This document shows, piece after piece, positions 1-11,065 of a DNA stretch of 64,000 nt. Source of the DNA: Tolypocladium sp. Sup5 PDA-1 (taxonomy: Eukaryota > Ascomycota > Sordariomycetes > Hypocreales > Ophiocordycipitaceae); the NCBI GenBank assembly GCA_000750105.3, contig JPHH03000009.1, positions 806,001 to 870,000 of the forward strand. Direction: 5' to 3'. The position numbers and the translations under genes are program-made. The notes beneath the pieces were generated by a model that saw only the letters and a program-made list of their open reading frames with translations, made no database searches and had not been told where the DNA came from. Within the stretch, counting starts at the first letter, position 1. Each line of letters starts with the position of its first letter.

Positions 1-982
1 CATGTAGTCCCTTACTTCGTCGTGGAAGCTCCGTCGGGCTCCGTCGACCTCGGGCTCTGTGTTATGGTGGATACCAAGGACATTGTCAAAGAGCTGGATG
101 AGCGAGCTCTGCCCATTGCTCCCTCCACGCAACTGCCTCCATTTTCCTATCCCGTCTCCCTCATCAAAGAATATGCCCTTTGGTAACCCGGCCGCTTCCA
201 TGTTCTTGCCCCCGGCTAAGAAAGGACGGACCTGATAGTAAAAGACCATTGGATTGCATCGCTCGTACATTCTGTCAAGGAGAGCACTAATACTATGGAT
301 ACACTGACCCAAGTCCTCGAGTGCATCGGCGATTACCCGATAGTCCCGTGGTTCATGTTGGGCAACCTCGAGGGCATTGGCTATCTTGGGGAGGATGCTG
401 CCTGCCTTTGCCTCGATTGCGATGCTGACGAGAATGAACCATGATTCTGTTTCAGTGCCTGTGAATGAGCAGAGTGTGTTGAGATCTTCCAGTTTAGTGA
501 AGTCCGTTCCTGTACAGGAGAAGTTCCATAGGTTGGCAGCTGCGTAGGTCAGAACGGGTGGGAGTTCCAGATATGTTGATACGCTTAGGAATGGGACGGC
601 GATTTGTGGAGGTAGAACCTATGGAGCTGTGTCAGTAAGACTCTGGTACTGACTTTGGCTGTGCTGGACACAAGATAGACTCATCCAGGCGTCTAGTTGA
701 ACGTACCGCTTCGGGCTTTTCGCCTGCCCAAACGTAGGCATGGCTAATGTACGCCAGAATGACATACGCCCTTCGCCATTCTTCGTCGGATGCCAACCGC
801 TCTGTGGATAGCAACTGAAGCCCGGCGACAGATTCGCGGATGCCTTGCCGGATGAGTCCGGGTAGTTGCTGAGCGATGAGTTCCCACGGCTCGTAGTAGG
901 TGTCGGGGAGTCTGTCCAGGGGGTTGCTTTCTGGGAGGAAGCCGTTCCTTGTGATGCCGAAACTCTTCAGGGATCCGGCCAT
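1..982 (-). CDS. Indoleamine 2,3-dioxygenase (IDO), 3' part cut off by window edge
   Basis: This is the N-terminal ~298 residues of a fungal IDO, a haem enzyme that opens the 2,3 bond of the tryptophan indole to give N-formylkynurenine. Exon 1 (982-707) begins MAGSLKSFG and contains LPDTYYEPWE and AYISHAYVWAGEKP, both typical of the family. An 88-nt intron (706-619, GTACGT..CATAG) joins to VLPPQIAVPF in exon 2, which runs off the window at FHDEVRDYM, just before the haem-proximal half. The ORF could be read back to a TTG at 1063, but a stop codon lies just beyond and no upstream ATG exists, so the ATG at 982 is the likely start. It sits directly beside the indole-diterpene genes. It may be an ordinary kynurenine-pathway flanking gene or a cluster member; the sequence alone cannot decide. 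Confidence 0.88.
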
Positions 983-2407
983 GGTTGGATACTTTGCGTC
1001 CAGGGGTTCGGAGTCTTGGCGGATAATGTCTTCATTCTCTGCCCGAGGGAGTCTGGTGAACAAAAACGCATGTTAGTGCTGATGCCATGGGTGGCAGAAC
1101 GTAAGGGAGGGAGTATTGCCTGGTTGCTTTCTGCAACGTCATTTCCTGTAGTTCCATTGTTTCATCTGCCTATGTCTGCTTACTTGGCATGAGGACGCCG
1201 ATGAAAATGCCCTGCTTCAGTAAAGGGCAGCAACACGACTGATAACAGACCCATGCCCAGCTCTTTGGGCCGCGAATTAGCAGCCGTGCTTCGAGACGGC
1301 GTGATAATACCCTGATCCCGTTCTTAATGTGTACTCGTACATTCTCATGTATTGTGACAATTGTGAAGTGCATGTGTTCGTCAATATGGCTATCCGCCCC
1401 CACGTCAAAAGAACCTTCCCGAGATTACACCACCGTCGCGAGGTCCTGAGGCCCGACATGACTGAGTATCAACATTGAAATCGCCACCTAGGGGGCCAAA
1501 ACCTCGGCAGGTTGCATCAACAACTTGCCGTGATTCAAATGCCACGGTGATAACTACGCCCCGGCCCTGCTTGTTGTCTCTTTCCTCTATTGTATCTCTC
1601 AGGAACTCGGCCCATGTCTACTCTCATTCTCATCACGATAGCTGCATTATCTTGCATTCAGCTCCGCCATTTCTGCCTAGCCGTAATTATCCCGCCTGAA
1701 GCGGGGTCGATGGCAAAGTAGACGGCATGAATTGATCCTCTGATTCTGCAGCATTCATGGGCATTATGCATGTCCTTACGCGAGTGCAAATTGTCCTTAC
1801 GCGAGGGGCGTCGAGTGCCTGGTTCCAGACCTGGCCTGCGGCAGGGCAAAACCGGATCAGCGGCCTGACCCGTCTTTCCGCGCTTAAAACAACACTCGAA
1901 TAGTATGTACGAGTGTGGCAAGGGACAGGGTTTGGCGAGCAGTAAATGGGTCGCGGACGCGATGATCACTGCTGTACGGACTAGGCTGGGTGAATAGCTA
2001 CGTGTATTTATTAGTCCGTAGGTTCCGCTCTGGGCTGTGCGGCACGGGTAGTGTCCCGGGCTTCAATGTTACGTACACATGTACGGATTATGCATGTCTC
2101 TAAGCATTGCAACCTTGGCGATCGGCTAGGGCTCAAACGTCTCGTCTCTAATAGAGCGGTCCCGAGTCGGGTGTTTTGTTATCCTCGTATCCCTTTCCTA
2201 CACATGAATGTATGCATCTTGGCTTCACCGCCGCTGCATGTTCGATGCAACGCACATGCATTGCGGCTACTGATAGCACAGGTAGGTAATGCGCATGTTG
2301 GGATAACTGTACTGAAACTTGCAGCACTAGGCCACAGTCCCAGCTTTTCCAACAAGAAGCAGCAAGACGGAATACAGCCGCTTTGCTCGCTAAACACGCC
2401 CACCCAT
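983..2407. other. Intergenic region between IDO and the first P450
   Basis: Several short ORFs occur on both strands, but none has protein-like composition or a recognisable domain. A 14-nt direct repeat (TGTCCTTACGCGAG at 1770-1783 and 1791-1804, 21-nt period) lies near the centre. Nothing else was recognised. Confidence 0.5.
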
Positions 2408-4436
2408 TCAACCTCCCTTCCGGACCTCAGACTCCATCTGCACACCGGTACTTCCTCCACCTTCCTTACGACGCCTCATCAGCAACGGCGTCTCCGTGTC
2501 CACGTACGGAAACTCGTCAATGTGTCTGTTTGTGGGCCGCGAGCTCCCCTCGGGATACCTAAACTCGTAGCGCAGCAGCAGCGCCGCAAGCGTCATCTTC
2601 AGCTCATCTGACGCGAGGAAGCGGCCCGGACAGGACCACGTCCCGTACCCAAAGTGCAGGTGGTTCTTGTCGGCGGTGGCGTGCTGGTGCTTCATGGACT
2701 CGCCAGGGTTGCTGCGGCGCTGCTCGTAGTACCGCAGCCCGTCGAAGACGTCGGCATTGGGGATTACAGCCGGGTCGCTAGAGATGGCGTGAGGCGCAAT
2801 AGTGAGATGCGTGCCGTAGGGGAGGTGGACGCCGTCGTGGAGAGTGATACCGGCAGGGTCTTGGACGATGCGATGGAAGCCCACTGTTGTGGCGCCGTGT
2901 TAGTGGATGGAGTGTTGACTTATGTTCTGGGCGACTCACGTAGACTGGGAGGGTTTCGTCTTTGAGATCTAAACGCAAGGTCAACTATGCTCGTAGTAGA
3001 GGACGAGCTGTCGAATGTGCCGGGGAGGTACTGACTCTCTGAGAAAACTATCCATCTTCCACAACTTGCTCAGCGACTGTTTACCCCAATCACCTCCTTC
3101 CTCTTGCAGGACCTGGAGGACCTCGTCGCGCAGCTCGTCGAGATACTGTGGCCTGGCAACGAGGTCGAAGAGTGCATGGGAACCAGCCGCAGCGGTACTG
3201 TGCCCGGAAATCAGGGTTATGAGGAGTTGTCGATGGGCTAGGTCTTCAGGTTGGCTGTCCTTGCCGCCTGGTGTGGACAAGTCCATCATTGCCTGCAGTA
3301 GGTCATCCGGCTTCACATACTCGGGGTCGGTCCTCTCGAGGTCTCGCCTGCGCTGGACTTCAGGGGCCAAGATTGCCTTGCCGCGGCGAACGCAGGCCTT
3401 ATACTTCCATGCAGACGGCAGCACAAGGTTGAGGAATGGTCGAAGAACTGGAGGGACGGCCTTTATAGCAATTTGCGTCATCGTCACTGTCTCAAGGTCA
3501 ACTTCTACTCTTCAGCGAAGACAGTCGCGGCGAGGGCCGTTTACCATTGTGCGCGTGCTCAAAGGCCGTGTCTAGCCATTCTTCATTCCGACAAATGGGA
3601 AGTCCAATGAAGATACGGTTTGTGATCCGTCCCAGCATTTTCAGGAGAACGGGTTGAACAGGAACTAACGTCCAGTCTGAACATTTGGTTAGCGATGTGA
3701 GCCGACCTACAACAGCAAAGAGAACTACCTTGACAATCGGGGGCATCGTGTTGCAGTGAGTATTCCAGCTCATCCCTCATGGCGTTAGATAATTTAGTCA
3801 AATTTGGCGTAATTTTGGACTTGGTCAAAGTCAACGATGCGTTCTCAGGCCTCCGATGCATTTCTCACCTGAATAGCACGAGTTCCAATATCACTTTCGG
3901 CGAGTAGGTCTATCCCACTGTACCGGCCGCCGAAATTCTATAGACAATTAGCGATTGGAGCTTGATCGAGATGGAGGGCAGGAACGTTCTTGCCTTGATC
4001 AACCCCTTGATCGAGCTCAGTCGCTCAAGAGGAGCATTCTGCAGTTCGTCAACGTACTTGCGCGACAACACAACCACGTCGCCGCCATGTCGCGATACTT
4101 TATACATGGAGCTTTTCCACTACTTAGTGTTAGCGAGAACAATGCTTGGGTAATTTGACAGAAGATGGGAACCTTGGTATATCCCTCGCTTATTATACTA
4201 GATGCCCCTGTTGCGAAACGCGTCCGAACGAGGAAACCAGGTTCCCAAGGCGAGCGATACCCGGCAAAGGGAGCGGAGACGCCATCAAAGGTAGGGAAGT
4301 AAAGCCAGGTGCACGCTGTAAGGATGAGAAGAGCACCAGTCAACTGGCCCCAAGTCTGGGGGAACCTGGCCAATGCATCACCCAAGAGGGTTCCGGTCAC
4401 GTTGTTATCGTTCATATTCGGCGGCTTCGTTGCCAA
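2408..4436 (-). CDS. idtP: Cytochrome P450 of indole-diterpene cluster, PaxP/TerP type
   Basis: Multi-exon microsomal P450. Exon 1 (4436-4173) encodes an N-terminal membrane anchor (LTGALLILTACTWLYF) followed by GYRSPWEPGFLVR. Later exons give the I-helix region ISGHSTAAAGSHALFDL, the K-helix WKMDSFLRES and the haem loop FGYGTWSCPGRF with the cysteine ligand near 2640. At least seven introns can be placed. One (3993-3938) has a GC donor (AAG|GCAAGA) and an AG acceptor; another has the donor GTCAGT. All join in frame. In characterised IDT clusters PaxP-type P450s oxidise the paspaline core. The assignment to P rather than another IDT P450 is by overall sequence resemblance and is less sure than the family. 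It is divergent from the PaxA-type gene, with a shared ~260-nt promoter. Confidence 0.85.
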
Positions 4437-4509
4437 ACATCGGTCTGGCGAAACTGCGCGATGAAAATGAGCCCATTGAGTCCCGAATCTGTCGGGGGAG
4501 GTCTTTAGG

Positions 4510-4516
4510 TTTTATA
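4510..4516 (-). promoter_or_regulatory. TATA box of the PaxP-type P450
   Basis: TATAAAA on the minus strand, 74 nt upstream of the start codon at 4436, inside the divergent promoter shared with the PaxA-type gene. Position and sequence fit a core promoter; no experimental support. Confidence 0.45.
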
Positions 4517-4697
4517 TGTAGGATGGGCCGGCCGCGGTCACGCAGGCCAAGCAGGGGGGACCACACATCACTCTGAACCCCAAGAGAGCATTCTGCATAT
4601 TTAGTGCCGACCCCCCAAGACTGAGCACAAAATCGTGCTCTCGATACTCACTACCCTCCCTTGTCATACCTTGCCTCCTCGTTCTCAAATCAGCAAA

Positions 4698-5643
4698 ATG
4701 CCCTCAACATGGCTAATGAACCTTCAGGTGTTCATTGCTCTCATCGGCATGACTTGGAAACTGAAAGAAGGCTACCCACTCGTTGAGCTTCCAGACTTTC
4801 CACGCCTCTTTCAATCAACTCACAAAGAGAGTGGCTGTCGATGGCTATACACGTGGCTGGAGACTCTTGGGGGCGTATCAATAGAATCCATGATGGATGA
4901 TTGGCCTTGGTTTTCACTTCACCTGTTCCTCTACATCGGCCAACTGATCCCGTTCATTGTCATGGTTATGAACGAAACACCATCAGCAAAAGCAGGGACC
5001 CCTTTTAGGTATGTGGTTTGAATAGTTCCATTTTGCTGCTCTGCCACGAATTGACAATATTTTGGCAAGAACTGTTGCGGTACTGGGTGGTCTATCTGCG
5101 TTCGTCGGGTTCTCCACAGCTATGCCCGTCATATCGCTGTGGATACTGCGTGGGCGCCAACATAGGCAATGTCGTGGGGTGCTGGGAAGGTACCAGAGGC
5201 CTATCTTGAGGTGTCTGTTCTTGTTCTCAGCGGCCACACATGTTGGCGCGTTCTTGGTGGCATTTATCGCAACTTGGGCACCCTCGATGCTGGGCCCTCG
5301 CGATGCTGTTCCACTGCACGTTTGGAATAGTTTGGCTGGTGTACCTGGTTCTACACCGGTAGGTGTCTCAGACACGGGCATTCGACAGGCCCGACTAAGG
5401 CAGATCAACGAGATGACCGGCACCTCGAGTGGCTTCTTCATGACGGCAGGGCTTCTTTGCCATGTGCTCGAGTCCGAAGGCCGGCATATGACTGCAGAAC
5501 TACTCACATGGATGTTCTTGGTGAGCTTGGTTGCCGGCCCTGCAGCCGGAGGCGCGGCCGTTCTACTGCTCAGGGATTCGATTTTGAGAGGGGAACCTCA
5601 TGGCAATGGTGCTCTGCAACAGAATGAGAAACGTGTATCATAG
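4698..5643 (+). CDS. PaxA/LtmS-type integral membrane protein of indole-diterpene cluster
   Basis: Hydrophobic protein of roughly 290 residues in two exons: 4698-5008 and 5070-5643, joined over a 61-nt intron (GTATGT..GCAAG) in frame (PFR|TVAVLGG). Several membrane segments are visible: LHLFLYIGQLIPFIVMVM, VAVLGGLSAFVGFSTAMPVI, FLFSAATHVGAFLVAFIATW and WMFLVSLVAGPAAGGAAVLLL. An in-frame ATG at 4635 could add 21 residues; the one at 4698 has the better context. PaxA-like proteins recur in IDT clusters and their exact chemical role is less settled than that of the enzymes around them. Position between P and C genes and topology support the call; I did not align it. Confidence 0.7.
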
Positions 5644-5772
5644 CTTACCGGCAAAGACATAAAACTTGGTGCACTGATAACATGATGAGTGAGCGCACGT
5701 GCCTTGGTTGTCCTCCGTGGCGCATTTTTGCCCAGTAGTATTGATCTAGTTGACGTTGACAGCTTCTCAAAC

Positions 5773-6859
5773 TCAGGACTCTGCTTGCATCTTTTCGCGC
5801 CGTCCCCAGAGCAAGACCAGCTTCTCCAACCCGCGGCCAGCGTCCTGAAGCGCTTTCATGCAAGCCTCCTTCACAGACTCTGACTGCAAAGCGCCTAGGG
5901 CCTCTTCAATGTCCTCTTCAGCATGGCTTTCGAGCGCCCTCTCCATAAGTCGACTACCGCTATCCTCATTGAGAGCGATGACGATCGGGAACGACAATTC
6001 ACCATTTCGCAAGTCCTCTGCAACAGCCCCCTTGTTGTTGGCATACTCTGCTGAGTATATGTTCTTGCAGTCGTTCTGAAGTTGTGCAAACCATCTGAAC
6101 CGCGACGTTAGCACTGCCACCATCAACTCGTACGATTGAGTTGGCCTGGACACCCGAGGAAGCTCACCCAAATCGACTCAGCAAATCATCCAGCTCATCA
6201 CCACCGTCGTTCAACAACCTCCCCAGGAGGACAAACAAAGTACCCGTTTTCAGCGCGGCCATGTTTTTGTACGCCGCGATCCGCTCATCACCTTGATACT
6301 TGAACGACTTCAACCCATCCCGGCGCCAAACGAGGGACAGGTCCTGACCTTGGAGGATGTTCTCCAACGCCTTGAGGAGCTCCGCTCCGAGAACTGGGCG
6401 CTCCCGCAAAGCTCGATTGATCACCGACGTCAGCACCAAATAGGCCCTGTTCGCAGTTTCGGATGCTCCATAGATCAAGTGAGCAGTCGGCTGGTTCTTG
6501 CGCTGGTAGCTGTTGTCGGATATGTCGTCCACCAAAATTAAAGCAAAGTGCACAGCATCCATGATGTCAAGGATCAAAGTGAACTTGGCGGGGTCTTCCT
6601 GTTTCAACATAGGCCGGAACTCTTTGGCAAGGGGCTCGAAATGGTGTCGTCCGTAGATCTTGACGAGGTATTCGTAAGGACACCCGGCGAGTTGGTTGCC
6701 TTGCTCATGGGAGGGCTTCTTGAAATAACCATACTGCTGGATGGACTTCAGCATTGCCGGTTTGGAAGTGGTGGAGCTTTTAGCAATGAAGCCCATCGAC
6801 ACGCCAATTGCCAGCATTGCAATGTTGCCAACACTGACGTGATTTCCGAACCAGTCCAT
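5773..6859 (-). CDS. idtC: PaxC-type geranylgeranyl transferase (indole prenylation)
   Basis: Trans-prenyltransferase-fold protein in two exons with one intron (GTGAGC..GTTCAG near 6169-6093). It has an N-terminal hydrophobic segment (VGNIAMLAIGVSMGFIA), then EQGNQLAGCPYEYL, a first Asp-rich motif DDISDNS and the KTGTLF motif. The second Asp-rich motif of true GGPP synthases is degenerate (NDCKN). This combination marks the PaxC/AtmC/LtmC group, which transfers the geranylgeranyl chain to indole-3-glycerol phosphate to form 3-geranylgeranylindole, rather than the GGPP-forming PaxG group. It shares a 350-nt divergent promoter with the cyclase gene. The alternative, a GGPP synthase, is less likely because of the degenerate second motif and the indole-diterpene neighbours. 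Confidence 0.82.
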
Positions 6860-7123
6860 TGTTCCACGAAGAATGCGGTATGTTTGTTTAGTATCGAGAG
6901 TGCCAGGTAAGTGTGATCTGGGATCTCAGTTCGAGGCAGGTAGGGACTGGAATTTACCCCCTGATATAGATGACTGTAGATGTACATGGAGATGCGTGTC
7001 GTCGTAAATCTAGATCTACCTTGCACTCCTTTACAAGCATCTACCCGAGGTACTCTAGTGGGTTTCTGTGCACCTCGGCACCTGTAAGGAGTACCGCTAG
7101 GCGAACTTATTAGTCCCAACGGG

Positions 7124-7130
7124 TATAAAA
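7124..7130 (+). promoter_or_regulatory. TATA box of the PaxB-type cyclase gene
   Basis: TATAAAA, 80 nt upstream of the ATG at 7210, in the divergent idtC/idtB promoter. Confidence 0.5.
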
Positions 7131-7209
7131 GCATGATCAAATCCTGCAATGTGCTAGCTGGACAACATAACTCCCCAAACACCAACAACACTATCAGTAC
7201 CGATACGTC

Positions 7210-8002
7210 ATGGACGGCTTCGCCGACTCGCAGCCCCCACCGGCCTACGAAGAGGTCAAGTGGCTGGCTGACACCCTAGTTGCCTTCATGGGCATCGGTT
7301 GGCTCATCAACTATGCCGCGATGATCTGGCACTCTTATGAGGGCCAGACATACTGCATGGGTATTATCCCACTCTGCAACAATATCGGCTGGGAACTTGT
7401 GTATACGCTGGTCTACCCCTCGTCCAACAGGGTAGAGCTAGCCGTCTTTGCAGCAGGCGTCACGCTGAACGTCATCATCATGGTTGCCGCGACCCGTTCC
7501 GCGGAGACGGAGTGGAGTCATTCGCCCTTGGTCGCGAATCACTCTCCCCTTATCTTTCTTGGAGGAACACTCGTGTGCTTCGCCGGCCACGTCGCACTGG
7601 CGGCAGAAATCGGACCTGCATTGGCTTATTCTTGGGGGGCTGTCATATGTCAGCTCGTGCTAAGTATTGGTGGAGTTTGTCAGCTGCTGCAGAGGAATAC
7701 AACGAGAGGCACGTCCTTGACTTTGTGGTAAGTGCCAAACCGTCTCGGCTTTCCATCAAATACCACATCAGTAACACAATCTAACGTCTGATAGGCTAAG
7801 CCGGTTCCTCGGCTCGTGTTGCACTGTGGGCTTTGCCTTCTTGCGGTGGAAGTACTGGCCCGAGGCATTTGGGTGGCTTGCAGGCCCGCTCGTTCTTTGG
7901 AGTCTCGCGACATTCTTGCTGGCCGACGCCACTTACGGAGTTTGCTTGTATCTGGTATCCCAGGCCGAAGCGCTGCCAGGAAAGCAGTCCAAGCTGCAGT
8001 GA
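7210..8002 (+). CDS. idtB: PaxB-type integral membrane terpene cyclase
   Basis: A 241-residue protein in two exons, 7210-7727 and 7795-8002, separated by a 67-nt intron (GTAAGT..GATAG). It is a multi-pass membrane protein with the length and layout of the PaxB/AtmB/LtmB cyclases. Segments include WLADTLVAFMGIGWLINYAAMIWHSY, GWELVYTLVYPSS, LAVFAAGVTLNVIIMVAATR and a C-terminal stretch ending in SQAEALPGKQ. The conserved acidic residues expected to protonate the epoxide are present in plausible places (for example the E of GWE). In known pathways it works in turn with the FAD monooxygenase, protonating epoxidised 3-geranylgeranylindole and cyclising it to emindole SB and paspaline. The short spacing to the divergent idtC suggests co-regulation. 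Confidence 0.9.
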
Positions 8003-8833
8003 GACTATTTCTCCTGCATCGTTGTCACAGCTCTGCGCGCCCGCATGAGATGGAGACCCGCTGACCGCCGGCCCCCCCCCCCCCCCCCGCCCGCACCACC
8101 GTTATGCACGTCGAAGCGAGATGGGGAATGGGACCTAAGATAGATTGCGCTTGGAGAGCTGGACCGGCTGTTGCCTCGCCCTATCGGCTCCGATATATCA
8201 TCAGCTCATGCATCTGTACTGCATGCATCGTTAGACGCACGGGTTGATATCTCGTAGTGATGGCAACTGCATTCTTATTCCCACCCCTAGTGTAGTTATC
8301 ATGCTGTCCGGTCTTGGCCCACAGGGCGGGGACGGGAAGACACATACATGCATGCTTGCAGCGGCCCGGTCTCCGGTTGCCCGTTTTACACGCTAAGTTT
8401 TCATCCTGAAAGCACCCACCAACGGCGGGGGTAAGACAGTGGAGCGCATGATAACATCGGCTACGGGCTGCTGTAGCGAAGAAGCGGCAGAGGTTACACC
8501 ATGAGGTTACACCGTGAGGGCTATGAAACTATCCAATCATAGATTTCGCTCTTTATGGCCACCGACATAGCCGCAATCAAGGTTCCTGAGTCTTTGAGAA
8601 CGATACCCATCTATCTCGACGATGATCTCATTCATGTGCGGGAAGTGCGGCTGCCATTGGGGAATGTATTGCGCACTGCGTTACGATTGCCCAGGTAACT
8701 GCCTCCCAATTTTACGAAACTTGAGAGAATACACACATATCGCTACCAACTTTGAGAATAGCCATTCTGCTTAATTACTAGTTTATCTAGCTATAATGTC
8801 GCAGAAGTAAAGCAGTCAGGCAAGGGTCCCGGC
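8003..8833. other. Convergent intergenic region after idtB and idtQ
   Basis: The 3' ends of the cyclase and the second P450 face each other here. No coding potential was seen. The region holds a 17-nt C homopolymer (8072-8088) and a short direct repeat GTTACACC(A/G)TGAG at about 8493-8518. Confidence 0.5.
8072..8088 (+). repeat. Poly(C) tract
   Basis: Seventeen consecutive C residues, 70 nt past the idtB stop codon. Such runs are length-variable and a common place for sequencing error. Confidence 0.9.
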
Positions 8834-10829
8834 TCAAGCAGCAAGTCCATTTCCAGCCTGCTTCGACTTTCTCAACCACACCTTCGCTTGCATGTCTGGG
8901 AGCATGAACTTGCCAAACGCCATGTTTTGCGGCCGAGGACCAAAGCCCTGTATGGCAAAGTCGTAATTCAAGAGGAGATGCACCATGACCAGCTTGACCT
9001 CGTCTGAAACCATGTATCTGCCCGGGCAAGCGTGACGCCCTATGCCAAAGTGCATGCTTTGTTCGCTAGTTGCCGTCATAGGACAAGCAGCCTTGAGCTC
9101 GGGGTCATCACGCATCCGGGCGAAGCGCAGGCCATCAAAGTGTTTCGGGTCCTTGTAAAACTGCTCGTCTTCGAACAACGGGGAGTTGGGTGTAAAGATG
9201 AAACTGCCCTTGGGAACGTGCAGACCGTTGGAGAAGGTGTAGGGCTTCAGAACGAGTCTTGCAAGGGCAGCTGCGGCATGTCAACAAGCCGTTTTAAACA
9301 ACGACTGGAGGTAAGCTACGATGGACCACGTACATGCATCAAGAGGGTTACACCTCTGAGTCTCCTTGATGAAACTGTCCATCTTGTGCATGGCGTCGAT
9401 GGCGTCTTTGGTGCCGTCTCCATGCAACGCAAAACATTGCTTTATTTCTTCCCGGAGTGGTGCGACGTAGTCGGGACGGGTCGCAAGCTCGAAGATCGTA
9501 TGAGTTACCAACTACCATCTGCGTCAGCTCTCTCTGGCTTGACCGAATGAGCATGAGCATACCTGACTGGACGTATGTAAGGCGGCAAAGACTGTGTTGG
9601 TCATCATATCGGCGATGTGCCAATCATTCCATCCATCTGCGCGGTGTTCGTCGACCCAATTCATCGAGAAGTCGAGTAGATCCTGGTATTCGTTGAGCTC
9701 ATAGACATGCCAACAGGCCATTGATACTCACTCTCATGGGGTTTTTATCTCGTGAGTTTCTTCTTGACATGATCTCGTTATATACGACCGTCTGCAACTC
9801 TTTCACACCTCGTGGAGCTGCCAAGAACCTCGCAAGCATACTACAAACTTAGCCAAGACCTCACACGAGAAGATCAACACTCACGGTCTTATAAAGTCAG
9901 GGAAACAACGCAGGATCATGGCATCTCGGGGTACAGCGTCTCCAAACTGACAGCACATGTCGAGAAACTTGGGGCTTCTGCACAAAGGCTCCCCGAAGAG
10001 GGACTTGGTTGTAAGGCGAGCTATCACCTTTAATGCCAGGGGGAAGCAAGGAGCCGCTATCCAACCCGAGTTGCTGGGCGTGATATCCGCGGCGTGAGAG
10101 AAGAATGGTAAGTAGGACGTCTTTTCGGGTCCAGTGAAGGCCTGTATCTCTTCCTGGAAACCGTACAGAAATTCGGCGGAAAATTCTTTGAAGAACGGGT
10201 CGTTTGACTTGCTGGCTCGAGTCCTCTGCCAACTCAAGGCTTTCGCTATGACGGAGTTTGGTATCCTGCGAACGTCATGATGCTGGCCTGGTAGCAGCCA
10301 TTTGAACTGAAACTCCTGAGTCCTGTCAGCGCGGCACTCCATACGGGAAGCCCATGGAAGATGTACTTCGGACATGACGGCCCGGAAGGACATGTGGTCT
10401 TCATCGAGGGAGTAGTATTCCCTCGTCATTGCTCGATCGCAAATAAAGACGTCCATTCGCGTCATGGTAGGTATCTGAAATGCCACTCTTCCATGCTGTT
10501 TACGTAACATTGTGAGTACAGATAAAGTGACACAATACCGACGAGGTATCTTGCCTTTGCGTAGCCCTCGTGGATAGACTCGCGCGCAAGCCACACGTTG
10601 CGTATAGCGGCTAGCCATTTCGTGAAGCGGACCCCAGGGCCAACAACCGGGACGTCGACCTTGTATTCCTGATCAACTTTGTACGCTCATCCACTGGGTA
10701 AGTATATCGAACCGTTTTGTCGTAGTCGAGGTAGCGCATCAGCATGATGGCCACCACGACCGCGCCAGCGACTGTGATGGTAGGCCACGCATGGGCTGGC
10801 ACAGAGCCGGCAAGACGGTCGATCAACAT
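8834..10829 (-). CDS. idtQ: Cytochrome P450 of indole-diterpene cluster, PaxQ type
   Basis: Multi-exon P450. The start at 10829 gives MLIDRLAGS and a membrane anchor ITVAGAVVVAIMLM. Recognisable parts in order are VVGPGVRFTKW, HGRVAFQIPTMTRMDVF, CFPLALKVIARLT with SLFGEPLCR, the K-helix KMDSFIKETQRCNP, DGLRFARM and the haem loop FGIGRHACPGRY (cysteine near 9017). The reading frame near codon 40 does not run through: either a 44-nt intron with a weak donor (10724-10681, GTTCGA..ATCAG) joins DYDKT to EYKVDVP, or one base has been lost. A 47-nt intron (GTCGGT donor) follows. PaxQ-type enzymes hydroxylate the paspaline-derived core (C13 in paxilline). The P/Q naming rests on resemblance and order; the P450 family call is certain. 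Confidence 0.8.
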
Positions 10830-11065
10830 GGTGATGGCTGGTGACTGGATGCAGGTGTTCAGAGACTGATGGAGCAGACTCGACTGACGGAATAATGTTG
10901 GAGTAGCAGGCTCATGTCTAGCCCGAGATTTGGCTGTTATGTTTGACAACCAAGCTGCATTGGTGGGGCTTCATGTAACGAAGCACGGCGGTGCTAATAC
11001 ATGGCTGTAGTGGCGAGAGGGCCCAGCCTTGTTTGCAAAGGACGCAGCATCAACTTCATTGCTAA

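Noticed and set aside
983..1063. Upstream extension of IDO to 1063
   Set aside because: The only start there is TTG; no ATG before the next stop.
2051..2611. 186-residue plus-strand ORF
   Set aside because: Overlaps the 3' exon of the P450 antisense, low-complexity, no domain.
5773..6859. GGPP synthase (PaxG) call for the trans-prenyltransferase
   Set aside because: The second Asp-rich motif is degenerate and the N-terminal anchor fits PaxC.
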